Shown here in pieces: positions 47,562 to 57,584 of a DNA stretch of 64,000 nucleotides. The stretch's first letter is position 1, and each line of letters opens with the position of its first letter. The notes under the pieces are model-generated. The model made no database searches, was not told the DNA's origin, and worked only from the letters and a program-made list of their open reading frames with translations. Origin of the DNA: Trichomonas vaginalis G3 (lineage: Eukaryota; Parabasalia; Trichomonadida; Trichomonadidae); the NCBI RefSeq assembly GCF_026262505.1, contig NC_067207.1:26504082-26568081 (forward strand). The letters run 5' to 3'. The translations under genes were made by a program, and so were the position numbers.

Positions 47562-48614
47562 CTAAGCAATAACACAACAGGTCGGCTCACCGGGCGGCGA
47601 GTACATTGGGTCTTCATTATCTGCGTCTGGCATGGGGGAATTACAAAACATTTGAATTTTGTAAGGTCTTGGTGCTCTCGATACGAGAGGCACCTCTGAA
47701 ATCTTGACTTGTATTTCGGGATCTATCAATTCCCAGTCGAGAGTTCCTTTTTGAGAATTAAGTTCGGAAAGCATCAATTCTTTGATTCTTTGGTAATCCG
47801 GTTTAGCAAAGAAGTCTAAGCTAAATATATGTTGGTATATTTCGCCGAAAAACGAAGGTAATTTTCTGAGTAAAGTTTCTGGTGGAGTTCTTTGCTTTTT
47901 ATCGTATGTAGCGTCTTTATCTCTTGACGCCGGCCATGGGAGACGGCCAGCATAAAACTCAACAACTGAATAAAACCATGAAATTAAGTCATCTCGTCGA
48001 GAAAGTTCATGACCTTCATGAGCGTTCATCGATGCGTATTTGCAAGTGCCTGTAAAGCCTACTGAGTTTCTGTTTGGGATATGCTCCTTTGTTTGCCTGT
48101 CAATGTAAGATATTGCAAGTCCAAAATCAACCAAGCAAACAGGAAAATCCCAATCAGGCCTTAACAAGAAGTTGCCAGGCTTGATGTCTCGATGAATATA
48201 ACCTCTACTGTGAAAGTCTTCGATACAACAAATTGTATAATAAGACAAATACAAAGCAGAATATGGAGAATAGTGTCTACCTTCTAATTGTCTTCGAGTG
48301 TTTGACAGAGAGGTTCCTAAAAGTTCCATAACCATATATTTATTTCCTTTATAAGTTCCTTCACCGTACTGAATCGCAAAGTTTTTTGATCCAGAAAGCT
48401 GTTTTGAGATCTCCTTTTCCATGACAAGTCCTTTGTTTTCTCCAGATTTCGTTTCATACTTCATTGCGTAATGTTTATTTGTTGAAATATCGGTTACGGC
48501 GTAAATTTCGCCATATCCGCCATGTCCGATGTGTTTATCTATTCTGTAGTTATTGATGACGAGTCCGTTGGCAAATATTTCTGGTTGCCCTTCTTTCTCG
48601 CTATCTTCAGACAT
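47562..48614 (-). CDS. Casein kinase 1 family protein kinase with CaaX box
   Basis: The protein has 350 residues. The glycine loop is GHGGYGEIY (30-38), the ATP lysine is K52 in AMKYE, the catalytic loop is HRDIKPGN (141-148) and the metal motif is DFG (163-165). The GFTGTCKYASMNAH segment replaces APE as in CK1 kinases. The kinase phosphorylates serine and threonine. The protein ends TCCVIA, so the last four residues CVIA form a CaaX box, predicted to be farnesylated, with an adjacent cysteine for palmitoylation. This suggests membrane anchoring, as in yeast membrane-bound CK1 (YCK) proteins that use terminal cysteines. The start codon at 48614 follows an A-rich leader. Confidence 0.9.
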   Translation of the reverse strand: MSEDSEKEGQPEIFANGLVINNYRIDKHIGHGGYGEIYAVTDISTNKHYAMKYETKSGENKGLVMEKEISKQLSGSKNFAIQYGEGTYKGNKYMVMELLGTSLSNTRRQLEGRHYSPYSALYLSYYTICCIEDFHSRGYIHRDIKPGNFLLRPDWDFPVCLVDFGLAISYIDRQTKEHIPNRNSVGFTGTCKYASMNAHEGHELSRRDDLISWFYSVVEFYAGRLPWPASRDKDATYDKKQRTPPETLLRKLPSFFGEIYQHIFSLDFFAKPDYQRIKELMLSELNSQKGTLDWELIDPEIQVKISEVPLVSRAPRPYKIQMFCNSPMPDADNEDPMYSPPGEPTCCVIA

Positions 48615-49216
48615 TTTTTTGTTTTTTTGTTTTTCAAAAGAAAATTGTCGATTTCTGACACGTAATCAAAAACTCAATCGGTAATTAAAATTTTTGTAAA
48701 ATGTCAAAAGTAATCGTCAAAATCATGTTCGGAATGAAATATTCTACACAACATTAGGAAATCAGAAATTCACTTTTTTTATTTTTACGTCTAACGTTTC
48801 TCAGAAAATGTTTGTCGGGAATTATAAGCTCCTAAAATTCATGAGGATAATCTCTTGTGAGTCTAATTCTCGATCCTGTTGTAAACAGAAATTCATCAAA
48901 AGTGACACCTCAGAAAAGCTAAAATATTGAATTTTTGGAACTTTTGATAGAGCACGTTTTTAAATATTAATTAAAGTAAATGTATATTTTGTAAAGATTC
49001 TTTTTAATAAAAAAATAAAATTTTGAAGAAGAACACAAAATCTTCTGAAAAATAATATCACATAAACTCATATTATTTTCTAATATATAACTATTTTATA
49101 TAAAAATCAAATTCAATGATCTTAAAAGCGAAGGATAAACCTCAAAATTTACGAATATAATGAGTGGGAATATAATGCTTATCTATCATAAAACCATATG
49201 AAATATCAATTTTTGC
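48615..49216. other. Intergenic AT-rich DNA
   Basis: Upstream of the CK1 kinase gene. No gene or clear repeat is seen. Confidence 0.5.
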
Positions 49217-49630
49217 TTTACGCCTAATTTTTGACGACAATTAGCAAAAAATGTTAAATGTTAACACTCAGTCCATTTGAATATGAAAAATAAAATTGAT
49301 TTTGATTAAATGTTTTTATTTATCATGCAATTCTTCTTGTGACCAAAGATTTGAATAAAAGTTCAAAAAATAAGATAGCTTAAAAATAATATACGGTAGT
49401 GTTTACTAATAGATGAATAGTATATAAATTCTATTAAAATGGATTTGATCCAAAAAAATATAAAACCAAAAATAATTGTTATATTTAAATGAAGAAGTAA
49501 TTTAAAACGATTTTATTTATGATCAAATTTTATATATTTTTTTGGATCAAATCCATTTTAATAGAATTTATATACTATTCATCTATTAGTAAACATTTTT
49601 TGCTAATTGTCGTCAAAAATTAGGCGTAAA
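49217..49630. repeat. Foldback (inverted-repeat) element with a split left arm
   Basis: The right arm 49533-49630 is complementary to two blocks on the left: 49217-49255 (outer, starting TTTACGCCTAATTTTTGACG) and 49402-49464 (inner, GTTTACTAATAGATGAATAG onward). The left arm is interrupted by about 146 bp (49256-49401) that has no partner. The element lies exactly at the 3' limit of the beta-helix fragment at 49631-50309 and probably truncated it. It has no coding capacity, so it is MITE-like. No clear target duplication was found. Confidence 0.8.
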
Positions 49631-50309
49631 ACATTGTTATTAATAAAATTACAAGAAAAGATATTTTGATAATTAGAAAAATGATAAAAACAACATTGTG
49701 TATTTGTTGAAATATTATAGAAATGACTATAATTTGTTGTTGAAAGATTAAATGGTTGCAAACTAGTAAATGCTGCATTTGCATCTAGTTTTGAATCAGA
49801 GATATTTAATGATGAAAATAGAATAGATCCATAAAAATGATCTAAAACAGAATAATTTCCTGTACTTTGAGTAAATGATGATTGAATAACAAAATTCTTG
49901 TGGTTATCATTATTTGTCACTTGAATACATGAATGAGATCCTTGTACATCTGATTTAGATTCATAATTACAGATTTTGTATTGAACAAATGATCCTGATG
50001 ATGAAAGATATATGGATCCTCCTTGTTCTGTAGAGGAACAGTTAAAAAAGAAGAAGTTGAAACAAGAACTTTTGTATCTTCAGCTGTAGTAGTGATTCGA
50101 ATAACACCATCTGGACTAAAATTTTCGAAAAGAACGTAATCAACAAAGACACTGCTGCTTTCTGTGACTGTTTGACTTGTACTAACAAATTTAGCATAAG
50201 TTGCAGGACCATAGAATCTATTCCATGTATCGATTGAAGGTCCTGAGAAATGAAAACAAGCATCTCTTCTTCTTTTCCCGAGATTTTCTTCTTTTTCTTC
50301 TTCATACAA
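49631..50309 (-). pseudogene. Beta-helix surface-type gene fragment
   Basis: The family opening EEEKEENLGKRRRDACFHFS and segments such as NISDSKLDANAAFTSLQPF and NIFSCNFINNNV match the gene at 42370-43201 along its whole length. A frame change occurs between the two readable parts (around 49920-50040), and the 3' end is replaced by a foldback repeat. As in the related copy, no in-frame ATG precedes the conserved start. It is a host pseudogene. Confidence 0.75.
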
Positions 50310-50613
50310 ATATAATTTTCAATAGTTTACAAATTGTCAATGTTCAAATTTTTGAGTTTGTTATGAATAATAATTCGAAAATCTTAAAGGTGCACTTGTG
50401 CTCATCTGAATTTAATTCAAAATTAAAGAAAAGTCTCGTCTTATACAATCGTAATTAAATTGCACCTCTTAGAAACATTATTATAATAAAAATAAAGCAA
50501 AATTGATTATAAGATATTGGAGAACAAAAAAACTTAGATAAAATTAAAAAAAATAATATATTCGTTTTAAAAAACTTATTTGGTAAGATTTAAAATTCAA
50601 GGGACATTTATCT
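50310..50613. other. Intergenic AT-rich DNA
   Basis: Nothing recognised beyond A/T-rich tracts near the stop of the NTF2 gene. Confidence 0.45.
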
Positions 50614-51165
50614 TTACTTGCTATTTGGTGTCCAATCGCTGAATTTATTCTTCTGCTTGATTTCGTTCATTGCCTTATCGTTCTTCTTAATTCTTTGTTC
50701 GTTAACCTTTCCTCTATTGTTGCGTGGGCTCTGGCTTCTTCTTGACTCACTACGCTGGTGAACTTCTATGTAACCAGTCTTAACATCGGGGAATGTCTTA
50801 GTTTCTTTAATTTCATAAATATCCTTTGTAATAAAGTAGTTTTCGTTGATCTTCTGTATTGTGAATGTCTGTGTGAATGACTTTGGTGAGCCATTGTCAA
50901 TGACAGCATTAACAACTAATTCGAAGCCATTTTCGATTTCTTTGGTCTTATAATCTGTAACAACGAACTGTGTGCCTGTTGGGATGTCTGTTCTGATCAT
51001 ATCTGGGCGGAGATCAGTAAGGGTCTTTGGCTCATTAACATCGTATTCTGGGCGTGTCATTAAAGCGTTCTGGACATAGAATTTAACAATATCCTCGTCA
51101 CCGTAAACAAACTTACGGTAGTAAAGGTATACGAAGTCGTTTGCAATTTGTTCAAAGGAAGACAT
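50614..51165 (-). CDS. NTF2-domain protein (G3BP-like layout)
   Basis: From the ATG at 51165 the protein has 183 residues; an in-frame ATG at 51228 would add 21. The first 120 residues form an NTF2-like fold, starting FEQIANDFVYLYYRKFVYGD and ending FTIQKINENYFITKDIYEI, the pattern seen in NTF2 and in the head of G3BP. The rest is a basic, serine/arginine-rich tail (RRSQSPRNNRGK), suggesting RNA association. NTF2 itself has no such tail, so a G3BP- or Mtr2-like role fits better than Ran import. An AACGATA box lies 33-39 bp upstream of 51165, inside the longer frame, and favours the shorter start. Confidence 0.7.
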   Translation of the reverse strand: MSSFEQIANDFVYLYYRKFVYGDEDIVKFYVQNALMTRPEYDVNEPKTLTDLRPDMIRTDIPTGTQFVVTDYKTKEIENGFELVVNAVIDNGSPKSFTQTFTIQKINENYFITKDIYEIKETKTFPDVKTGYIEVHQRSESRRSQSPRNNRGKVNEQRIKKNDKAMNEIKQKNKFSDWTPNSK

Positions 51166-51197
51166 CGCAAAGTTTATATTGGCCGACCGCACTTTTT

Positions 51198-51204
51198 TAT
51201 CGTT
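51198..51204 (-). promoter_or_regulatory. M3-like promoter box
   Basis: AACGATA on the minus strand matches the M3 core motif bound by a Myb-type factor in Trichomonas promoters. It lies shortly before the preferred start of the NTF2 gene. Confidence 0.4.
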
Positions 51205-51228
51205 CGGCAACACTTCACTTGGCCGCAT

Positions 51229-51746
51229 AGTGCAAGTGATGCAGAAATGAATAATAAATCGAAAAATATTGATATGTCAGCAATGAATGTAAGTTTTATT
51301 CTTGATTTGTCAGAATTATAAAACGACAGACTATTTTATTCTGGCATGTTAGTAATACCAAATAATTATACTGGTCATAACAAGCTTTAACCCGATTGAA
51401 ATAGCCATTTGGGATATTCCTCATAATGGAAGACCATCTGTTATTAGGAATTCATTCAACAGTAGGAGATAACCATCATTAAATCTATGAAATAGAATAA
51501 ATTTGCTGATAATATCATATGAAAATCAAGAAAAATGAGAAATATAAAATTTAAAATTAATGAAAAACTAAGCATTCCCATAAATGTATGAATTGTCTGT
51601 CAATGAAAATATAATTTATTATGAGTTTTAAAGGAATTTTGTTGAAATATTTTAGATAAAAAAATTATAAAATGAAACAAAACTTTTTTAGGATTAACAA
51701 AACAGCAAATTTTGTAGAATACATAATCTAATATTATAAACAAACG
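51229..51746. other. Intergenic AT-rich DNA
   Basis: Between the NTF2 gene and the end of the beta-helix/RING gene. No feature recognised. Confidence 0.45.
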
Positions 51747-53501
51747 TCAGACGGTCGGGAACATATGTCTGATAGAAATTACCCTTCCGCGGCATGTAGG
51801 ACATATTTTAGACACTTCGCAAGCCCTTACAGCACATTTGTAGCAGTATTCGAAGTGTCCGCATGGCAAAATCATCGTATCTGCTTTAGAATCGCAGCAA
51901 ATTTGGCATTCTTGCTCTTGGAATACGTTGACGAGCTTCAGAACAGGTGTAGAACATATCGGACAGACTTTCTTCTCGCGTTCGGACTTCTCAAACGAAT
52001 CTTTGCAATTATGACAAATTAATATATGTCCGCAAGGGACACAAGCAAGTTCTGCCTCTTCCTTGTGGCATATCATGCACATCTGCTTGTGCTCGCTCTT
52101 TGATTCGCATGATAAATCGAGATTTCCAATATCCATCTCAGGAATTTCAACAAAATCGGGTTCTTCTTGCGGCATCTTCGCTTCTTCGCCAATGGAAAAC
52201 ATTCCATCTTGATAAATAAGCGATTTGAAGCTGGAATTTTCTGAATTTTTGACATTTCCTATAAATTTGGTTGGCAAAAGCTCTCCGCGATGGTGGATAA
52301 GTATATCTCCATTTATTATGCAATTCTGTATCAATGGGCTCGATGTAGTCATGATTTCGATGGCTTTTTTACAAGAATTAATAATACAGTTATTAATTTC
52401 AGGATTTGCACCGTTTACTATGCAAATTCCCGTATTTAAGCAATTGTTTATTGTAGTTTTAGCGATTCTTGGGCTTGAAAAGTCGGAAATCATGATTGCG
52501 TGAGTTTTTCCTGATTCTAGAGAGATATTGTATAGCGAAGGGTTTGCAGCATCTCTTATTACGATTCCGAAGTTATTGTATGTCTTGATTTTGCAATTCT
52601 TTACCGCTGGATTCGATTTATATCCTAAACAACAAACTCCAGGGGAATTCATATTGGTAAATGTGCAGGAATCAATTAATCCACCGCAATACTCGTAAAT
52701 AATTCCAGAAGAAGTGAAAGTTGAATTCTTAATTTGAGTTTTACAGTTAAATTGCGCATGAACACCGCTATGTCCGTTACCGCTGAATGTACAATTATCT
52801 ACTATTGTTGTTCCATCCGTTGAGCAGTTGATTGCGCCTCCTTTGATCTTTTCAAACCTACATTTGTTAAATGTTGCTTCAGAATTCTTAAAAACGTAAG
52901 CTCCTTTACCTGCAATTTCGGAGAATTTGCATTCATTAAATTCGCACTGCGAATTACTGAATACGTATACTGAAAATTTGTCTGTACCGAGGAAAGTTGA
53001 TTTATTAACAAATCCTTTGGCCGATTCTAATATTAAGAGCGATGTTTGTGTATTTAAATGGAATGTGCAATTGATGATTTCAAAACTGGCTCGATCTCGA
53101 ATAGTTAATGGGCAAACAATTGCATTTGAAAAAACGCAATTCTCGAATATACATTTGGATTGAGCGAAAACTTCAACGGCAGTATTTGGCTGCTGATCGG
53201 AAGGAGTGAACGTGCAATTTCTTGCTATCAGTGTTCCTTCTCCTGTACAATGAACTAATCCTTGAATTTCAAGATTTTCGAATTCGGCTTCCGCTTGGCT
53301 TATTGTTACCCATTTTATCTCTAAATGATTGTCTTTTTTGTTATCACATGTCAATTTGAGGCGTTGACGGATATAAATTGGTTCCTCAATAACTGCGGGC
53401 TTTACAACTTTCATAACAAGTCGACGTTGTTCATCAGCACCTACAGTCTCGGTAAAGTTCAGGAGGAGACTTGGAATTCCTGGAGGAATTTTGATTTCCA
53501 T
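51747..53501 (-). CDS. Parallel beta-helix protein with two C-terminal RING fingers
   Basis: The protein has 584 residues and an intact frame. Residues about 70-420 are a regular right-handed beta-helix with rungs such as IFENCVFSNA, FEIINCTFHLN, QCEFNECKFSEI and ATFNKCRFEKI. A linker rich in E and P follows. Two RING-type zinc fingers end the protein: CMICHKEEAELACVPCGH with CHNC and CPIC (about 472-515) and CQICCDSKADTMILPCGH with CYKC and CPTC (about 533-573). The RINGs point to ubiquitin E3 activity, with the helix as substrate-binding part, comparable in principle to FBXO11, which joins a beta-helix to an F-box. Both fingers keep the full ligand pattern. Confidence 0.85.
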   Translation of the reverse strand: MEIKIPPGIPSLLLNFTETVGADEQRRLVMKVVKPAVIEEPIYIRQRLKLTCDNKKDNHLEIKWVTISQAEAEFENLEIQGLVHCTGEGTLIARNCTFTPSDQQPNTAVEVFAQSKCIFENCVFSNAIVCPLTIRDRASFEIINCTFHLNTQTSLLILESAKGFVNKSTFLGTDKFSVYVFSNSQCEFNECKFSEIAGKGAYVFKNSEATFNKCRFEKIKGGAINCSTDGTTIVDNCTFSGNGHSGVHAQFNCKTQIKNSTFTSSGIIYEYCGGLIDSCTFTNMNSPGVCCLGYKSNPAVKNCKIKTYNNFGIVIRDAANPSLYNISLESGKTHAIMISDFSSPRIAKTTINNCLNTGICIVNGANPEINNCIINSCKKAIEIMTTSSPLIQNCIINGDILIHHRGELLPTKFIGNVKNSENSSFKSLIYQDGMFSIGEEAKMPQEEPDFVEIPEMDIGNLDLSCESKSEHKQMCMICHKEEAELACVPCGHILICHNCKDSFEKSEREKKVCPICSTPVLKLVNVFQEQECQICCDSKADTMILPCGHFEYCYKCAVRACEVSKICPTCRGRVISIRHMFPTV

Positions 53502-54286
53502 CCTCGAAAAAGAAAAATATTTTTTTTATCGTCGTAATGTCAAATTTTTAACTCACTTGACGGAGAAAAAAAAATTATAATTCTGTCTTTGTCATAAAAA
53601 ATATGTATATATGACTGATGATTTATTAATGATCTTATTGACGTTTTGATCATTTTTTTTTCGTCAAAATTTTCAAATCTCAAATTCCTTCAGAAAACAA
53701 TTACTAAAATTTGCTGTGCAATATCCCAAGATGATGTAGCAATAGGAAAAGAAAGATTCGAAAGTGAAAAATTGCCATCAAAATTTTTGTGAGATAATTT
53801 TTTCTTGATTGAAAATTTCAGTACAAAAAATACTCGTTCTTTAACCGCAACTCATTTGAGTATAACCATATGGTAGAGTAATTGTAATGTAGTCTAGTGT
53901 ATAAGTATGGGCTTTATTAATGATATTGTAGAGTGTTTTCATGAATCAAGCAATCTTCTTCATATTTTTGTCAAAAAAACATGTTGTAAAATCATTGAAC
54001 TAATAACAACAACTAGCAAGCCGAATGGGCAATTAGGTATACTGTACAAGACTAGGATAACTATATTATTTGCTCTAATCCTCTCAAGGTATGTTGCTTT
54101 TCAAAATCCTTGATTTTTTTTTCTCGGCAATTTTGACAATTTGCCATTTACTCGTCATTTTTCATGTTTTTGATGTTAATGACTGTTTTAGTAAGAGATA
54201 ATTAAAAATATGCTAAATTTATAACTTTTTATCCGTCGCATCAGAAATGCGATTTCAAAAAAAGTGTCAGGTTTCGGTCTTCAAAA
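53502..54286. other. Intergenic between divergent genes
   Basis: AT-rich. A 68-codon frame at 53907-54113 is open but has ordinary random composition. GTATGT at 54090-54095 resembles a 5' splice site, but no matching ACTAAC...AG acceptor was found before the next gene. The region may contain the lost or unrecognised 5' part of that gene. Confidence 0.4.
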
Positions 54287-55585
54287 ATGTTGATTAAAGG
54301 AAATTTAACGTTTAAGTATCTAGCTTTATCTCATATATATAATAGCCCGGTACTTTCAGTAGCGCCACAGTCAAATCAAATACACTTGACCGGAACACAC
54401 TTAAATTTCCAGAATATTTTTTCAAATTTCTTTTATTCAACGAACAGTAAAATTCTAACTTCGATTTCGAAATCAACATTCCGTAAATTTACAGATTCTG
54501 TCATCAAAGTTCAAAGCCAAAACATAAATCGAAAACATTATCGTTCAAATTTCGAAGTTTCAGATAAAAATGAAGAGTTTTACTTTAGTCAGTGTGTTTT
54601 CGAAAGAACTAGAACGAATACGAGTGGAGGAGCCATATCTATCTTCTCACAAACCGCTAAATTAAATATTATCTACTGTGGTTTTACAATTTGCGGAGCC
54701 ACTATGAATGGTGGTGCTGTAGAGTTCCAAGGCAGTGAGTTTTCAATTGAAAAATCATGCTATCTCGGTTGTTTGGCTGCACAAATGGGCCAAGCAGTAG
54801 ATTTACAAGGTTTTGATGATTTCAAAGGCCAAATTTCATATATTTCCGTACAGCAATGTGCACCTGCTAGGTCTCCTGGCCTTTCTCAGTCGTTTTTTCT
54901 GAGACATGGAACTCATGTAATTATCGGAATGAATTCATCATCAAATTTCATCAAAGATACAGGTGCATCACTTTGTATAGCATATACGAACGGTTTAAAG
55001 CTTCATTTCTCATCTTTTATCGGAAATCAAGGCGCAAATTGTTTTTGGCTTCACCATTTGCGAGATAGTGATGAGCTTTATACATGTAATATCGTAAAGA
55101 ATACAGCAGGTGCTAATCTTGGCATTTTTACGCTAGAAAATTCATCGGCCATTTTCTCAGCTTTTTATTTCATAGAAAACGTTGCGCCGACCTATTTTGT
55201 GTCTGGCTTTGCAACACTGTCCAAATGCGCCCTCGATGTAAAGAAATCTGCCAAATTATTAAAAGGATGTCAGCTTCAGATCGTAGAAACGGTCTGGGGA
55301 ATCAAGAGTCTTAAGCAGCTACCTCTTTCATCATATATTACTTGGGAATGCTGGGCTTTGGGCGCTCCATCTCCTTCTCCATCCCAATCTCTTGTTCCTG
55401 TCGACCACGCCCTTGAAGAGGCCGTCTTAGGAGTCTGGGTTCTATTTGTTATTGTGGCAATTGGTCTTGTCGCCTTTTACGCCACTTTGTTGGTCGTATT
55501 GAAAGTTACTGAGCAGAAAGACAACTCTAATGAGAACGACGCTATGCTACTTTCAATGGACGCAAAGAATATTGTAAAGTTATAA
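54287..55585 (+). CDS. Membrane-anchored beta-helix surface protein
   Basis: The protein has 432 residues. Repeated short motifs (FYFSQCVFERT, SGGAISIF, NGGAVEFQG, FSSFIGNQGA) form a parallel beta-helix like chlamydial Pmp proteins, a large family in trichomonads. Near the C-terminus is one membrane span (VLGVWVLFVIVAIGLVAFYA, about 376-400) and a short cytoplasmic tail, so it is a type I surface protein. No signal peptide is visible at the chosen start, so the 5' end is probably missing or begins in upstream DNA that I cannot read as coding. A truncated gene is possible. Confidence 0.7.
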   Translation: MLIKGNLTFKYLALSHIYNSPVLSVAPQSNQIHLTGTHLNFQNIFSNFFYSTNSKILTSISKSTFRKFTDSVIKVQSQNINRKHYRSNFEVSDKNEEFYFSQCVFERTRTNTSGGAISIFSQTAKLNIIYCGFTICGATMNGGAVEFQGSEFSIEKSCYLGCLAAQMGQAVDLQGFDDFKGQISYISVQQCAPARSPGLSQSFFLRHGTHVIIGMNSSSNFIKDTGASLCIAYTNGLKLHFSSFIGNQGANCFWLHHLRDSDELYTCNIVKNTAGANLGIFTLENSSAIFSAFYFIENVAPTYFVSGFATLSKCALDVKKSAKLLKGCQLQIVETVWGIKSLKQLPLSSYITWECWALGAPSPSPSQSLVPVDHALEEAVLGVWVLFVIVAIGLVAFYATLLVVLKVTEQKDNSNENDAMLLSMDAKNIVKL

Positions 55586-56325
55586 ATGGATTTTATTTGA
55601 TTTTGTATAAAAATTTTAAATCATGTTTTTTTATAGAAGTTTTTGATAGCAAATCAAACTAACAAACATCTAATTTATATATAAGATGTTAAACAACTTC
55701 AAGATGACCTTTGCTTGATGAATATGGATATATCCATATTGATTCTTAGTTTCTTTATTGCACCAAATTTCTCCATTCGATAAATCTGTGATACTTTCAT
55801 TAAAAATTCGAATACAACAAAATTTCTTTTCGCAAATCACTCTCAATCACTTGATTCTAAGAAGAATAACTCTGATAAAGATCTACATATCCTGTTTTGT
55901 TATCTTTCACGCTTAATGCAGTTTACATTGCAAGAATTTGAAATTTCTTCAAAAAAATCTACTTCATTATAGATATTATGATCAAACACATTCACAGCAA
56001 GAATACAATGTAGAATCTGTAAATTTTTTCACAGAAATTCATTAATAATGAAATGATTGAGAAAATTCATATCAAAAGTTAAAAATAAAAGACCATGTAC
56101 GAAAAGATAAAACTCACTATGCATGGTGTTTCAATGTAAGATAGAAATGTAGCACATTTAAATCCATTTGATCATCAAGTAAAAAATACCAAAAAATATA
56201 AGGTTTTCGTTAAGAAGTAAGATTTAATAAGAAGTAATGATCTCATATTCACTAGCAATCTTGTTCGGATTCAAACAATAAAGGAGGAAAAAACCGCCGG
56301 TTTTTCGTGTAAAAAAATAAAAAAA
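55586..56325. other. Intergenic AT-rich DNA
   Basis: No gene seen. Just before the next gene lies AAAACCGCCGGTTTTT (56289-56304), a GC-centred palindrome that could be a regulatory site. Confidence 0.45.
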
Positions 56326-57120
56326 ATGTTTTCGAAAACCCTTGGTGCTCCTTTGAAAGATCCAAATTTCATTGTACTCGGAAGGCAAGCATTTTCATGC
56401 GGTCATTCTAATACAGTAGGTGTTCGTCCAACAATGGAAGATACTGCTGTTGTTGTTGGTGACTTTGCAGGTCCAAATACATCATACTACGGCCTCTTTG
56501 ATGGGCATGGTGGTGTTGACTGTGCTCTTTATTGTGCAAATAATTTTCATCGAATTTTTGCATCAAAATTTCACATTACAGCAAATGTTGAAACAGTCAT
56601 CAAAGAAACGATTCTCGAACTTAACAATGTCGCTGTCAAGAGATGGCCTTCGCAAGGATGCACACTCGCTGTTGTTTTAATCATAAAAGACATAATTTAC
56701 ACAGCAAATCTCGGAGATACTCGCATCATATTAGTAAATGGAGAACAAACTACACGATTATCATACGATCATAAAGCTACAGATCAAGAAGAAGCTGATA
56801 AAATTGCAAAGATCGGCGGTGCTGTATTTGGTGGTCGTGTGTTAGGTGTATTAGCTATTACTAGAGCTATCGGTGATGGTGAATTGAACGGTTATCTTAT
56901 TCGCGAACCTACAATGAATCGTTTAAAGAGAAAAGACGGTATGCAGCTTATCATTGCTTGTGATGGTGTTTGGGATGTAATGACAGATGAAGAAGCAGCA
57001 AGAATCGTCAAAACTTCAAATAATACAGCAGAATCAGCGAGAAAGATAAAAGATACAGCAGTCAGTCGCAGCACACTCGATAATGTTTCCGTTTTAGTTA
57101 TTAATCTTAATTACAAATGA
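56326..57120 (+). CDS. PP2C-type serine/threonine phosphatase
   Basis: The protein has 264 residues, essentially only the catalytic domain. PP2C motifs occur in order: RPTMED (34-39), GLFDGHGG (56-63), GCTLAVVLI (about 111), ANLGDTR (about 127), LAITRAIGD (about 175), ACDGVWDVMTDEEA (about 206) and LDNVSVLVI (about 250). The metal-binding aspartates in DGHGG, DGVWD and LDNVS are present, so the enzyme should be active with Mg or Mn. The frame is intact. PP2C enzymes oppose protein kinases in signalling; the substrate is unknown. Confidence 0.93.
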   Translation: MFSKTLGAPLKDPNFIVLGRQAFSCGHSNTVGVRPTMEDTAVVVGDFAGPNTSYYGLFDGHGGVDCALYCANNFHRIFASKFHITANVETVIKETILELNNVAVKRWPSQGCTLAVVLIIKDIIYTANLGDTRIILVNGEQTTRLSYDHKATDQEEADKIAKIGGAVFGGRVLGVLAITRAIGDGELNGYLIREPTMNRLKRKDGMQLIIACDGVWDVMTDEEAARIVKTSNNTAESARKIKDTAVSRSTLDNVSVLVINLNYK

Positions 57121-57584
57121 TTATTTTATAGAAAATTAATAATTTTTTTTGATAATCAATTGTTTTCTATGTAGCATTGAATGGTTACATCACTCCACTT
57201 TTTAAAACATGTTTCCAAATACTTATGCTTATTCAGATGATGAAAAAAACTAATTTTATCTTTTTATATGTTTTGTTTAGAATTTATGTTTAATAAGTAA
57301 ATCATTGTGTTAAAAATGATGATTTCTGCTATACATTTTTTAAAATTGAAATAAAATTTTTTCTTCAAAATCATTTATTTTCCAACCTAAATAATAAGTT
57401 ACCCTTTTCTTCAATCAAACTTATTTTTATATTTTCCCGTGTAAACACATAAGTTCTTACAGGTTATCAAAAGATAATGGAGATACAACTGTTCTAATTT
57501 TATATTATTCTTGTAGAAAGCAATACAACTGGCAAGAAAAGTTAGCAATCGTTTTCTGTACATCATTTAAAAACATGTTGGTTT
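57121..57584. other. Intergenic AT-rich DNA
   Basis: No feature recognised. Confidence 0.45.

Noticed and set aside
53907-54113. 68-codon plus-strand frame before the beta-helix membrane protein
   Set aside because: No conserved pattern, no initiator close by; it may be a relic but cannot be supported as a gene.
54088-54290. Intron beginning GTATGT
   Set aside because: No trichomonad-type acceptor (ACTAAC...AG) is found downstream and no coding exon can be read upstream.
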